Source: Azospirillum halopraeferens DSM 3675 (GTDB lineage: Bacteria > Pseudomonadota > Alphaproteobacteria > Azospirillales > Azospirillaceae). From it: a DNA stretch of 64,000 nucleotides. The position numbers were made by a program, and so were the translations under genes. This document shows, piece by piece, positions 17,961 to 25,710 of this stretch. How positions within the stretch are numbered: position 1 is the first letter of the stretch; every line of letters begins with the position of its first letter. Under the pieces are notes generated by a model, which was not told the DNA's origin, did not search any database, and was given only the letters and a program-made list of their open reading frames with translations. Where the stretch lies: NCBI RefSeq assembly GCF_000429625.1, contig NZ_AUCF01000031.1, positions 1 through 64,000 of the forward strand, written 5' to 3'.

Positions 17961-19483
17961 GGCTTGGGTTCCTCGCTCACCGGCGGCATGGGTGGTGTCC
18001 GGTCCGCGTCATGGAGGGGAATCCGGACGAGGAGCCGGGTGCCGCCGTCGGGCCGTGCGGTCAGTGAGACGGTGCCGCCAAGCGCCAGGACGCGCTCCCG
18101 CATGGCCGTCAGACCCAGTCCGGCCGCGCCGTCCGGGGGAGGTCCCCGGCCATCGTCCTCCACCGTCAATCGCACCGCACCCGGGCCTTCCGTTTCCGGG
18201 GTGCCCGTTTGCCGGACGGTGACGGCGATCCGACGGGCACCGGCGTGGCGGACCGCGTTGGTCACCCCTTCCTGGATGCAGCGGTAGATGGTGAGATCGA
18301 CGCTGTCGCCATAGCTCGCGGCGATGGCCCCGCCGTCGAACCGGAAGGCGCAGTCCGGGGCGTGCCGCTCGAACTCGGCGATCAGGCCGACCAGCGCCTC
18401 GGCGAGGGGGACATGGCCCAGGGCCATCGGTCGCACCGTGGTCAGCAGGCGGCGGTTGGCGGTTTGGATGCGCTCGCCGATCTCCATCAGGGTGTCGGCG
18501 CGTTCGCGCAGCGGCCCCCCGATCTCATCCGGCAGCTTTCCGGCCAGCCGGGACAGGGACGCCACGTTGGCCTTCAGGCCGAACAGGCAGGGCCCGAGTT
18601 CGTCGTGCAGTTCGGCGGCGATCCGTCGGCGTTCGTCGTCCTGTACGGCGACCAGGCGCCGGCTCAGGCGGGCGTTGTCGGCCCGCGCGCCGGCCAGCGA
18701 CCGGGCGAGCGCGTTGAAGCGATCGACGAGATCGGCCAGTTCGCGGGTTTCCGGCCGCTCCAGCCGGTGGCGGAAGCGGCCCTGCTCCAGCTCCCGGAAG
18801 CCGGCCGCCAGCCCGCCCAGGGGATGGAGCAGCCGGCCCAGGGCGACGTGCAGGACGGCGATCACCGCCAGGTTGACCAGCAGGGCCAGCAAGCCCAGGT
18901 CGGACATGTCCTGCCAGACCTCGGCGATCTCGTCCGCCGCCTCTCCGGCCACGGTGACGGTGGCGATCGTTCTTCCGGCGGAACGGACCGGGACGGTGCG
19001 GGCAAGGTCCTCGACGCCGGCGCCGACCAGGTCCGCGAACCAGCGCGGTGCGGCGTCCTCCTCCGGCACCGCCGCGGCGTCATCCGCCAGCCAGATCGGC
19101 TGTCCGTCGGCAGCGGTGATCAGGATACGGACATGGCGCTGATGGCTGATGTGCAGCGGCAGCTCGTCCGGACGCACGCCCCCGGGATTCGCCTTTTCCA
19201 GGCGTTCGATCGTCGCCCGGACGAAGCGCTCTGCCATTTCGATGGAGGCGTCGATCTCGATCAGGGCGGCGCGCCGTGCGTTGTAGACGACCAGCACCGA
19301 CGCCGTGATGCACGCGACCACGTTGATGAGCACGAAGGTCGCCAGAATCTGCGCGCGCATCGAACGCTGGTGCCACAGCCGGCTCAGCCGCGCCCCGGGA
19401 CCGGGCTTGGCGCCCCCGTCTTCGCCGGAGCGAAGATGGTGCAACGGCGCGTCCGGACCATGGGTGACCCCGACTTCTGCCAT
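17957..19483 (-). CDS. mxaY: Membrane sensor histidine kinase, MxaY-like (HisKA_3 type)
   Basis: The 508-residue product has a first membrane helix at about 45-67, a periplasmic domain to about 192, a second helix at about 195-215 and HAMP at about 216-268. The dimerisation motif IAAELHDELGPCLFGLKANV has its phospho-accepting His at 293, the pattern of NarX/DegS-like kinases. The ATPase part includes YRCIQEGVTNAVRHAGARRI and VEDDGRGPPPDGAAGLGLTA. The periplasmic part (ASIEMAERFVRATIERLEKA onward) resembles the LapD/MoxY N-terminal type. It precedes and overlaps the response regulator. Together with the divergent mxaF it matches the MoxYX pair of Paracoccus. Confidence 0.84.
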   Translation of the reverse strand: MAEVGVTHGPDAPLHHLRSGEDGGAKPGPGARLSRLWHQRSMRAQILATFVLINVVACITASVLVVYNARRAALIEIDASIEMAERFVRATIERLEKANPGGVRPDELPLHISHQRHVRILITAADGQPIWLADDAAAVPEEDAAPRWFADLVGAGVEDLARTVPVRSAGRTIATVTVAGEAADEIAEVWQDMSDLGLLALLVNLAVIAVLHVALGRLLHPLGGLAAGFRELEQGRFRHRLERPETRELADLVDRFNALARSLAGARADNARLSRRLVAVQDDERRRIAAELHDELGPCLFGLKANVASLSRLAGKLPDEIGGPLRERADTLMEIGERIQTANRRLLTTVRPMALGHVPLAEALVGLIAEFERHAPDCAFRFDGGAIAASYGDSVDLTIYRCIQEGVTNAVRHAGARRIAVTVRQTGTPETEGPGAVRLTVEDDGRGPPPDGAAGLGLTAMRERVLALGGTVSLTARPDGGTRLLVRIPLHDADRTPPMPPVSEEPKP

Positions 19484-19614
19484 TCACTCAGCCTCCCGTC
19501 GTCGGCCGGCATTTCCGCCATGACCCCCGGGGCGCCGGCACGCCGATGCGCGCCGTCGAACCGTTGGGTTGCCCAACTGTGGCTGAATGATCGTTCGTAG
19601 GACAATTGTTCTTT

Positions 19615-19634
19615 GGGCCGAATATGTTCGGCCC
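19615..19634 (-). promoter_or_regulatory. Intercistronic stem-loop between the mxaZ-position gene and mxaY
   Basis: GGGCCGAA (19615-19622) and TTCGGCCC (19627-19634) form a perfect 8-bp stem with a 4-nt loop, 5 nt after the lipoprotein stop on the leftward strand. No T run follows on that strand, so it may attenuate or process the transcript ahead of mxaY rather than end it. Confidence 0.45.
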
Positions 19635-19639
19635 TGTTC

Positions 19640-20185
19640 TCAGGGCCGTCCGTCGCCGGCTGCCCGCCTCAACGCCGCCAGGGCGGTGTCGCGGTCGAGC
19701 CCGGTGGCGCGAAGGGTGACGTAGTGCTGGCCGGCCTCGCCGAACCCGTGGGTGATCCCGTCCCCGCCGGCGACCGACAGCAGCCCCTCCACGACCGAGT
19801 CGGCGCTTTCCGCAATGCCCTTTTCGGCCAGCATCTCCTGCAATTGGAAGGCGCGATTGGCGATCATCCTCGGCGTTTCGTCGTAGGCGCGATCCGCCCG
19901 GACGAGGAGATCGTGCAGGCGGCCGACCGCGGGATCGTCGGGCGGCCGGTCGACACCGGCCAGGCGGCTGGCCATCCACTGTTCCGGCAGGGTGCGGTCG
20001 CCGGGATCGAGCCAGCGCTTGCCGGCCAGCGCCGCCGCCGGCCTCTGCGGCGCCACCTCGGCGGCGGTGCCGCTGTCGGACCGCTCGTCGCACGCGGTGA
20101 CCAGCAGGGACAGGGCCGCGGCCATGGCGAAGCCCGGCAGCCGGCGCGGGCGGCAGGATCGGGGGTGGTGCGGGGTGCCGGGCAT
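19640..20185 (-). CDS. Putative lipoprotein in the mxaZ position
   Basis: The 181-residue product has an Arg-rich start and then FAMAAALSLLVTACDERSDS, a lipobox ending at Cys32. The mature part is mostly helical, with RWLDPGDRTLPEQWMASRLA, NRAFQLQEMLAEKGIAESAD and HYVTLRATGLDRDTALAALR. I recognise no family. It is the first gene of the leftward unit, divergent from mxaF, and is followed after 156 nt by the kinase. In Paracoccus denitrificans a small gene of unknown function, moxZ, occupies this place. Positional equivalence is clear but homology is not shown here. Confidence 0.65.
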   Translation of the reverse strand: MPGTPHHPRSCRPRRLPGFAMAAALSLLVTACDERSDSGTAAEVAPQRPAAALAGKRWLDPGDRTLPEQWMASRLAGVDRPPDDPAVGRLHDLLVRADRAYDETPRMIANRAFQLQEMLAEKGIAESADSVVEGLLSVAGGDGITHGFGEAGQHYVTLRATGLDRDTALAALRRAAGDGRP

Positions 20186-20522
20186 GGGTGCCTCCGGTTC
20201 GGCAAACGGTGGCCGCTCCCGCCGGGAGTCGGTGGCCGCACCCACAGCTATGCGCGCCGCGGGTGGCCCGCGGCAAGGGGGCGGAGACCGTTGCCGCGGC
20301 GTGGTGCGCGTTATTGCCAAAGCTTCCCGGTCGGTTTTGCCAGACCTCCTCAAGACAGCGGCGCCGGTCGATGGGACACTTCAAGCGCTGCCGGGGGAGC
20401 CGCAAGGGATCGCCGCCGCCGTCCGATGGGGGTGGATCGCCGGACGATCGTGGCCGCGGACCGAGGTGGCCGATGAACCGGGTGCCCGTCACCCAGCCGA
20501 AGAATTGAGGGAGGTTACGTTC
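20186..20522. other. Divergent regulatory region between the mxaZ-position gene and mxaF
   Basis: This 337-nt stretch holds no gene on either strand that I can support. It must contain the mxaF promoter and the leftward promoter. The most structured part is the 23-nt-spaced TTGCCR series at 20291-20342. No clear sigma-70 or -24/-12 box stands out. A GAGGGAGG-type ribosome site precedes the mxaF ATG. Confidence 0.6.
20291..20342 (+). promoter_or_regulatory. Three TTGCCR repeats at exact 23-nt spacing, candidate regulator binding array upstream of mxaF
   Basis: TTGCCG at 20291, TTGCCA at 20314 and TTGCCA at 20337 start exactly 23 nt apart, about two helical turns. They lie 181-232 nt upstream of the mxaF start. 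The flanks of the second and third copies are also alike (GCGTTA and TCGGTT before the hexamer). This layout would suit tandem binding by a NarL-type regulator such as the adjacent MxaX. No binding evidence is available from sequence. Confidence 0.35.
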
Positions 20523-22409
20523 ATGAAACGCTTCCTGAAGGCGTCACTGCCCGCCATGACCATGTCGGCGGCCCTGGTCGCGGGAGGGCAGTTTGCCGTC
20601 GTCGCGCCGGTCCTTGCCAACGACAAGCTGGTCGAACTGGCGAAGGACGAGCGCAACTGGGTCATGCCGGGGAGGAATTACGACTCCGACAACTACAGCC
20701 GACTCACCCAGATCAACGCCGACAACGTCAGGAACCTGCAGGCGGCGTGGTCGTTCTCGACCGGCGTCCTGCACGGTCACGAGGGGGCACCCCTGGTGGT
20801 CGACGGCAAGATGTATGTTCACGGTGCCTTTCCCAACTCCACCTTCGCCCTCGATCTGAACGATCCCACGCGCATCCTGTGGCACCACAAGCCCAAGCAG
20901 AACCCGGTGGCCCGCTCCGTCGCCTGCTGCGACGTGGTCAACCGCGGCCTCGCCTACTGGCCGGGGGAGGGCGACGTGCCGCCGCTGATCCTCAAGACCC
21001 AGCTCGACGGGCACGTGGTGGCGCTCAACGCCAACACCGGCGAGGAGTACTGGAAGCTCGAGAACTCCGACATCGCCGTCGGTTCGACGCTGACGATCGC
21101 CCCGTACGTGGTCAAGGACCTCGTCATCGTCGGGTCGTCGGGCGCGGAACTGGGCGTGCGCGGCTACGTCACCGCCTACGACGTCCGGACCGGCGAGATG
21201 AAGTGGCGGGCCTTCGCCACCGGCTCCGACGAATCCATGCTCATCGGCGCGGACTTCAACGCCACCAACCCGCACTACGGCCAGAAGGGGCTGGGCCTCG
21301 ACACCTGGGAAGGGGACGCGTGGAAGATCGGCGGCGGCACCAACTGGGGCTGGTACGCCTATGATCCCGGCACCAACATGATCTACTACGGCACCGGCAA
21401 CCCGGCGCCGTGGAACGAAACCATGCGGCCCGGCGACAACAAGTGGACGATGACCATCTTCGCCCGCGACGCCGACACCGGCGAGGCCAAGTTCGGCTAC
21501 CAGAAGACACCGCACGACGAATGGGATTACGCCGGCGTCAACGTCATGATGCTCAGCGAGCAGCCGGACAAGACCGGCAAGATGCGCAAGCTGCTGACGC
21601 ATCCCGACCGCAACGGCATCGTCTACACCCTGGACCGGGTGACCGGCGAACTGGTCTCCGCCGATAAGATCGATGACACGGTGAACGTCTTCACCCACGT
21701 CGACCTGAAGACCGGCCTGCCGGTGCGCGACCCCGAGTACGCCACGCGCATGGACCACACGGCGCGCGACATCTGCCCCTCGGCCATGGGCTATCACAAC
21801 CAGGGGCACGACTCCTACGATCCCGAGCGCCGGCTGTTCTTCATGGGGATCAACCACATCTGCATGGACTGGGAACCGTTCATGCTGCCCTACCGCGCCG
21901 GCCAGTTCTTCGTGGGCGCCACGCTGAACATGTTCCCCGGTCCCAAGGGCGACCGCCAGGGCTACGAGGGCCTGGGCCAGATCAAGGCCTACGACGCCAT
22001 CACCGGCGAGTTCAAGTGGGACAAGATGGAGCGCTTCGCCGTGTGGGGCGGCACCATGGCGACGGCCGGCAACCTGGTCTTCTACGGCACGCTCGACGGC
22101 TTCATCAAGGCGCGTCACAGCGACACCGGCGAACTCCTGTGGAAGTTCAAGCTGCCGTCCGGCGTGATCGGCAACCCCATGACCTACGAGCACAACGGCG
22201 TCCAGTACGTGGCGATCATGTACGGCGTCGGCGGCTGGCCGGGTGTGGGCCTGGTGTTCGACCTGCAGGACCCGACCGCCGGCCTCGGTGCGGTGGGTGC
22301 CTTCAAGAACCTGCAGCACTACACGCAGATGAGCGGCGGTGTGATGGTGTTCTCGATCGACGGCAAGAGCCCGTACGACGACGTGAACCTCGGCGAATAC
22401 GGCGGCTGA
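20523..22409 (+). CDS. mxaF: Methanol dehydrogenase (cytochrome c) large subunit, calcium type
   Basis: This periplasmic PQQ enzyme oxidises methanol to formaldehyde and passes electrons to cytochrome cL. The 628-residue precursor has a signal peptide ending at Ala32. After removing 32 residues, every hallmark falls at the classical mature number: adjacent cysteines 135-136 (103-104), Glu209 (177), Asn293 (261) in GTGNPAPWN and catalytic Asp335 (303) in PHDEWDYAG. Ala337, two residues beyond the catalytic Asp, marks the Ca-dependent MxaF type; XoxF enzymes have Asp there. The tryptophan-docking beta-propeller repeats run throughout (VVALNANTGEEYWKLE and others). It is followed by mxaJ, mxaG and mxaI, as in true mxa operons. 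Confidence 0.97.
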   Translation: MKRFLKASLPAMTMSAALVAGGQFAVVAPVLANDKLVELAKDERNWVMPGRNYDSDNYSRLTQINADNVRNLQAAWSFSTGVLHGHEGAPLVVDGKMYVHGAFPNSTFALDLNDPTRILWHHKPKQNPVARSVACCDVVNRGLAYWPGEGDVPPLILKTQLDGHVVALNANTGEEYWKLENSDIAVGSTLTIAPYVVKDLVIVGSSGAELGVRGYVTAYDVRTGEMKWRAFATGSDESMLIGADFNATNPHYGQKGLGLDTWEGDAWKIGGGTNWGWYAYDPGTNMIYYGTGNPAPWNETMRPGDNKWTMTIFARDADTGEAKFGYQKTPHDEWDYAGVNVMMLSEQPDKTGKMRKLLTHPDRNGIVYTLDRVTGELVSADKIDDTVNVFTHVDLKTGLPVRDPEYATRMDHTARDICPSAMGYHNQGHDSYDPERRLFFMGINHICMDWEPFMLPYRAGQFFVGATLNMFPGPKGDRQGYEGLGQIKAYDAITGEFKWDKMERFAVWGGTMATAGNLVFYGTLDGFIKARHSDTGELLWKFKLPSGVIGNPMTYEHNGVQYVAIMYGVGGWPGVGLVFDLQDPTAGLGAVGAFKNLQHYTQMSGGVMVFSIDGKSPYDDVNLGEYGG

Positions 22410-22427
22410 CGCCGGCGGTCTTCCGCT

Positions 22428-22457
22428 CCCCCGCACCGTGATGACGAGGTGCGGGGG
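22428..22457 (+). promoter_or_regulatory. 10-bp stem-loop between mxaF and mxaJ
   Basis: CCCCCGCACC (22428-22437) pairs perfectly with GGTGCGGGGG (22448-22457) around a 10-nt loop, 18 nt after the mxaF stop. There is no T run after it, so it is more likely an mRNA stabiliser or partial attenuator. That fits the much higher demand for MxaF than for MxaJ. A second G/C-rich inverted stretch follows up to about 22505. Confidence 0.55.
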
Positions 22458-22592
22458 GACGGGGCGGGCGGCCCCCACCTTGATCCTCCCGCAGAGGCGT
22501 GGGGGCCGCATCCCGCACCACCGCCGGCACCGTGCCGCAGCCGTTCCCGGAACCCATTGCACCGATCACCAGACAGAGGAGTGCTTTCGACG

Positions 22593-23462
22593 ATGCCGCT
22601 CGATCCCTCCCCATTGCGTTCGTTGTCGGCGGGTGCGATCGCCGCCGCGTTCGTCGCCATCGCCCTGACGGGCACCGCCGCCGCCGCCGATCCGTCCGCG
22701 CCCGTGCTCAGGGTGTGCGCCTCGACCAAGGGGGCACCCTACACGCTGACCGACGGCACCGGATTCGAGAACCGGATCGCCGCCGTGGTCGCCGAAGCCA
22801 TGGGCCGCAAGGCGGAGTTCGTCTGGACCGACCAGCCCGCGATCTTCCTGGTGCGCGACATGCTCGACAAGGGGGCCTGCGACGTCCTCGTCGGCGTCGA
22901 CGACGGCGACCCCCGGATGCTCACCACCGCCCCCTATTACCGCACCGGCTACGCCTTCATCACCCGCGCCGACCGCGGCCTGACGCTGTCCAGTTGGTCG
23001 GACGACGATCTCCTCAAGGTGAAGCGAGTGGCCTACCAGTTCCATTCGCCGGCCGAGGAGATGCTGAAGCAGACGGGCCTCTATGAGGACAACCTGATCT
23101 ATCAGTACTCGCTGATCAACTTCTCCGACCGGCGCAACCAGTACACCCAGGTCCCGGGCAACGTCCTGGTCTCCGCGGTGGCCGGCGGCGAGGCGGACGC
23201 GGCCGTGGCCTTCGCACCCGACGTGGCGCGCTACGTGAAGGCGTCCACCACGCCGCTGACCATGACCATGATCGACCGCAACGGCGTCACCGCCAGCGGC
23301 AAGCTCGTGCCGCAGCAGTTCGACCAGTCCATGGGCGTGCGCAAGGACGACGAGGCGCTGCGCCGCGAGCTGGACGCCGCCCTGGTGGCGGCCGCGCCGC
23401 GCATCGTCGCCATCCTGCGCGACGAGGGCATTCCGGTCCTGCAACCCAGCGTCGGCCAATGA
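22593..23462 (+). CDS. mxaJ: Methanol oxidation protein MxaJ (solute-binding-like)
   Basis: The 289-residue product has a signal peptide ending near TGTAAAA and belongs to the SBP_bac_3-like fold. Visible parts are LRVCASTKGAPYTLTDGTGF, ENRIAAVVAEAMGRKAEFVW, MLDKGACDVLVGVDDGDPRM and YYRTGYAFITRADRGLTLSS. MxaJ is required for assembly of active MxaFI and is encoded between mxaF and mxaG in all mxa clusters. The ATG at 22593 follows GAGGAG by 11 nt; a GTG 12 nt upstream is an alternative. It lies 183 nt after mxaF, with the stem-loop between. Confidence 0.93.
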   Translation: MPLDPSPLRSLSAGAIAAAFVAIALTGTAAAADPSAPVLRVCASTKGAPYTLTDGTGFENRIAAVVAEAMGRKAEFVWTDQPAIFLVRDMLDKGACDVLVGVDDGDPRMLTTAPYYRTGYAFITRADRGLTLSSWSDDDLLKVKRVAYQFHSPAEEMLKQTGLYEDNLIYQYSLINFSDRRNQYTQVPGNVLVSAVAGGEADAAVAFAPDVARYVKASTTPLTMTMIDRNGVTASGKLVPQQFDQSMGVRKDDEALRRELDAALVAAAPRIVAILRDEGIPVLQPSVGQ

Positions 23463-23518
23463 CGGCGGGGACGGCTTCTCTCACCCGCGACACCGGCAGC
23501 AGGGAACGGTACGGCAGA

Positions 23519-24100
23519 ATGTTCAGATTGACGACGGTGACCATCATCCTCGGTGCCGCGCTCGGCATCTGGGGCCTCCGGGGGGCGCAGGCCACCCTCA
23601 GCTTCAACCACACCGTGACCGGCGAGGTGCTGGACCTGGAGTATGCCCCGCCGGAGGGCCGGGACACGGAGGCCGTGAAGCGCTTTCTCGACACCGGGCG
23701 CAACCTCTACAACGAAGATCCGGTCTGCCTGCCGGACGGGGCCGACCTCTACCTGTCCGCCTGTTCGGGCTGCCACGGGCATGTGGGGGAAGGCAAGATC
23801 GGCCCCGGACTGAATGACGACTACTGGACCTATCCGAAGAACGCTTCGGACAAGGGCCTGTTCGAGACCATCTACGGCGGCGCCCAGGGCCAGATGGGGC
23901 CGCAATACATGGCGCTGACGCTCGACGAGATGCTGCTCGTCATGGCGTGGGTCCGCCATCTCTACACCGGTCCGGCGGACACGGCGGATTGGCTGACGGA
24001 GGAACAGCGCCGCGCCTACAAGCCCTATTCGGCCAAGGTCGCGGACGCAGCGCACGCCGCGCCGGCCGACGGGGCCTGCCGGGCCGCGGCGAAGCCATGA
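23519..24100 (+). CDS. mxaG: Cytochrome cL, electron acceptor of methanol dehydrogenase
   Basis: This periplasmic c-type cytochrome accepts electrons from MxaFI and passes them to a class I cytochrome c. The 193-residue precursor has an N-terminal hydrophobic signal (TIILGAALGIWGLRGAQA). The haem motif is CSGCH at Cys82, Cys85 and His86, and a likely Met ligand is Met126 in GAQGQMGPQY. The block FNHTVTGEVLDLEYAPPEGR before the haem is typical of cytochrome cL. I chose ATG 23519, with AGGGAA upstream; an ATG at 23459 overlaps the mxaJ stop (ATGA) in the same frame and would add 20 residues. Confidence 0.93.
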   Translation: MFRLTTVTIILGAALGIWGLRGAQATLSFNHTVTGEVLDLEYAPPEGRDTEAVKRFLDTGRNLYNEDPVCLPDGADLYLSACSGCHGHVGEGKIGPGLNDDYWTYPKNASDKGLFETIYGGAQGQMGPQYMALTLDEMLLVMAWVRHLYTGPADTADWLTEEQRRAYKPYSAKVADAAHAAPADGACRAAAKP

Positions 24101-24144
24101 TCAACAATCGACCATTTCAACCGAAGCGAGAAAGGAGCACCGCG

Positions 24145-24456
24145 ATGACCGCGTTCGATCGCGCCGGCCACCTGATCCCGGCCGCGGCAGTGGCCATGGT
24201 TCTTGCCTTTGCCGCCGCGCCCGCGGCCGCCTACGACGGCACCAACTGCAAGGCGCCGGGCAACTGCTGGGAGCCGAAGCCGGGCTACCCCGCCAAGATC
24301 GCCGGCACCAAGTACGACCCCAAGCACGATCCCATGGAACTCAACAAGCAGCAGGAGTCCCTCGCGGCGATGGACGAGCGCAACAAGAAGCGGGTCGCGC
24401 ACTTCCGCAAGACGGGACAGTTCATCTACGACGTCCGGCGCATTCCCGAACAGTGA
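24145..24456 (+). CDS. mxaI: Methanol dehydrogenase small subunit
   Basis: The beta subunit wraps around MxaF in the alpha2-beta2 enzyme. The 103-residue precursor has a signal peptide ending at Ala29 and a 74-residue mature chain, the family's normal size. It begins YDGTNCKAPGNCWEPKPGYP, with the two cysteines that form the disulphide. The charged tail includes QESLAAMDERNKKRVAHFRK and TGQFIYDVRRIPEQ. The presence of mxaI separates true MxaFI systems from stand-alone XoxF. AAGGAG lies 7 nt before the ATG. Confidence 0.96.
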   Translation: MTAFDRAGHLIPAAAVAMVLAFAAAPAAAYDGTNCKAPGNCWEPKPGYPAKIAGTKYDPKHDPMELNKQQESLAAMDERNKKRVAHFRKTGQFIYDVRRIPEQ

Positions 24457-24489
24457 TACCGGCGGCATCTGAAGGATGCCGCCGGTATC
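24455..24489 (+). promoter_or_regulatory. First of three hairpins after mxaI (15-bp perfect stem)
   Basis: GATACCGGCGGCATC (24455-24469) pairs with GATGCCGCCGGTATC (24475-24489) around TGAAG. The stem begins inside the mxaI stop codon. No T run follows, so it likely protects the abundant upstream mRNA end or slows polymerase rather than terminating fully. Confidence 0.7.
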
Positions 24490-24497
24490 ACCCTATC

Positions 24498-24519
24498 GAT
24501 CAATGCCGGGGCATTGATC
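24498..24519 (+). promoter_or_regulatory. Second hairpin after mxaI (10-bp stem)
   Basis: GATCAATGCC (24498-24507) and GGCATTGATC (24510-24519) are perfect inverted repeats separated by 2 nt. They are followed by CTGCCGGGTTTTA, whose short T run could give partial termination. Confidence 0.6.
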
Positions 24520-24529
24520 TGCCGGGTTT

Positions 24530-24570
24530 TACGGTCGGCAATTGATGGAAGTGATCAATTGCCGACCGTA
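24530..24570 (+). promoter_or_regulatory. Third hairpin after mxaI (17-bp perfect stem)
   Basis: TACGGTCGGCAATTGAT (24530-24546) pairs with ATCAATTGCCGACCGTA (24554-24570) around a 7-nt loop. With the two preceding hairpins it fills most of the 222-nt gap before mxaR. The rest of the gap is G/C-rich with no gene. Confidence 0.7.
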
Positions 24571-24678
24571 TGAGACCGCCGGCCGCGGCGGGCGGCCCCT
24601 CTCCCCGGTGCGGGGAGGGGCGCGTCCGACACCGCCCGGCCGCGCTATCGACCGTCCCGGACGCCAACGAGGCCGCCC

Positions 24679-25710
24679 ATGCGCGTGGTTCCCGACATCG
24701 ATTCGACCCTGAGCGACTGGCTGGCCGGCGCCGCGGCGATCCAGCGCGAGGTGGCCGCCGCCATCGTCGGGCAGGAAAGGGTGATCCGTCTGCTGACCAT
24801 CGCCGTGTTCGCCCGCGGCCACGTCCTGCTGGAAGGCGATGTCGGGGTCGGCAAGACCACGCTGCTGCGGGCCCTGGCGCGGGCCATCGGCGGCGCGTTC
24901 GAGCGCATCGACGGGACCATCGACCTCATGCCGGCGGACCTGGTCTACCACGCCCACCTGACCGAGGACGGCCGGCCGCGGGTGGACCCCGGACCGCTGC
25001 TGCGCCGGGGCGAGGACCTTTCCATCTTTTTCTTCAATGAGATCAACCGGGCGCGGCCGCAGGTTCATTCGCTGCTGCTGCGCCTGATGGCCGAGCGCAG
25101 CGTCGCCGCCTTCAACCGGGAATACCGGTTTCCCTATCTGCAGGTGTTCGCCGACCGCAACCGGGTCGAGCAGGAGGAGACGTTCGAGCTGCCGGCGGCG
25201 GCGCGCGACCGCTTCTTCATGGAGATCGAGGTGCCGATGCCCGACGATGAGGCAGTGCGGCGCCGGCTGGTCTTCGACACGCGTTTCCACGACAGCGACC
25301 GCCTCGTCGCCATGGTGCCCGATGGCCTGCTCGACGTGGCGGGTCTGCCCGCGGCAGCGGCGGCCATCCAGATCGGGGTGCGCGCCAGCGAGGCGCTGGA
25401 GACCTACACCACCGCCCTGTGGGGGGCGGTGCGCGAGCCGCAGCGCTACGGAATCGTGCTGGACGGGGTGGACATGGAGCGCCTGGTCATGGGCGGCGCC
25501 AGCCCGCGCGGCGTCTCCTACCTGGTCCGCGCCGCCCGCGTGCGGGCCTGGCTGGAAGGCCGCGACATGGTGCTGCCGGAGGACCTGCGCGACGTCTTCC
25601 GGGAGGTCATGGCCCACCGCATCTTCCTCGATCCCGTCTACGAGCGTCGGCGCGGCCCGCTGGTCCATGCGCTGTGCCGGGCGGCGTTCGACCGGGTGGC
25701 GGCGCCATGA
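24679..25710 (+). CDS. mxaR: MoxR-type AAA+ ATPase MxaR
   Basis: This cytosolic AAA+ ATPase of 343 residues is the founder type of the MoxR family. In methylotrophs it is needed to produce active methanol dehydrogenase, together with the von Willebrand-type partners encoded downstream. Walker A is EGDVGVGKTTLLRALA. The Walker B region reads IFFFNEINRARPQV, where Asn replaces the usual Asp before the catalytic Glu. Sensor and arginine elements follow (PAAARDRFFMEIEVPMPDDE). AACGAGG lies 6 nt before the ATG. It overlaps mxaS by 4 nt. Confidence 0.92.
   Translation: MRVVPDIDSTLSDWLAGAAAIQREVAAAIVGQERVIRLLTIAVFARGHVLLEGDVGVGKTTLLRALARAIGGAFERIDGTIDLMPADLVYHAHLTEDGRPRVDPGPLLRRGEDLSIFFFNEINRARPQVHSLLLRLMAERSVAAFNREYRFPYLQVFADRNRVEQEETFELPAAARDRFFMEIEVPMPDDEAVRRRLVFDTRFHDSDRLVAMVPDGLLDVAGLPAAAAAIQIGVRASEALETYTTALWGAVREPQRYGIVLDGVDMERLVMGGASPRGVSYLVRAARVRAWLEGRDMVLPEDLRDVFREVMAHRIFLDPVYERRRGPLVHALCRAAFDRVAAP

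Noticed and set aside
20523..22409. Annotation of the PQQ dehydrogenase as lanthanide-dependent XoxF
   Set aside because: The residue two beyond the catalytic Asp is Ala337, not Asp, and mxaI plus the whole assembly set follow. Both point to MxaF.
20544..22562. Long leftward open frame opposite mxaF
   Set aside because: The translation is His/Val/Gly-rich without any domain. mxaF explains the DNA.
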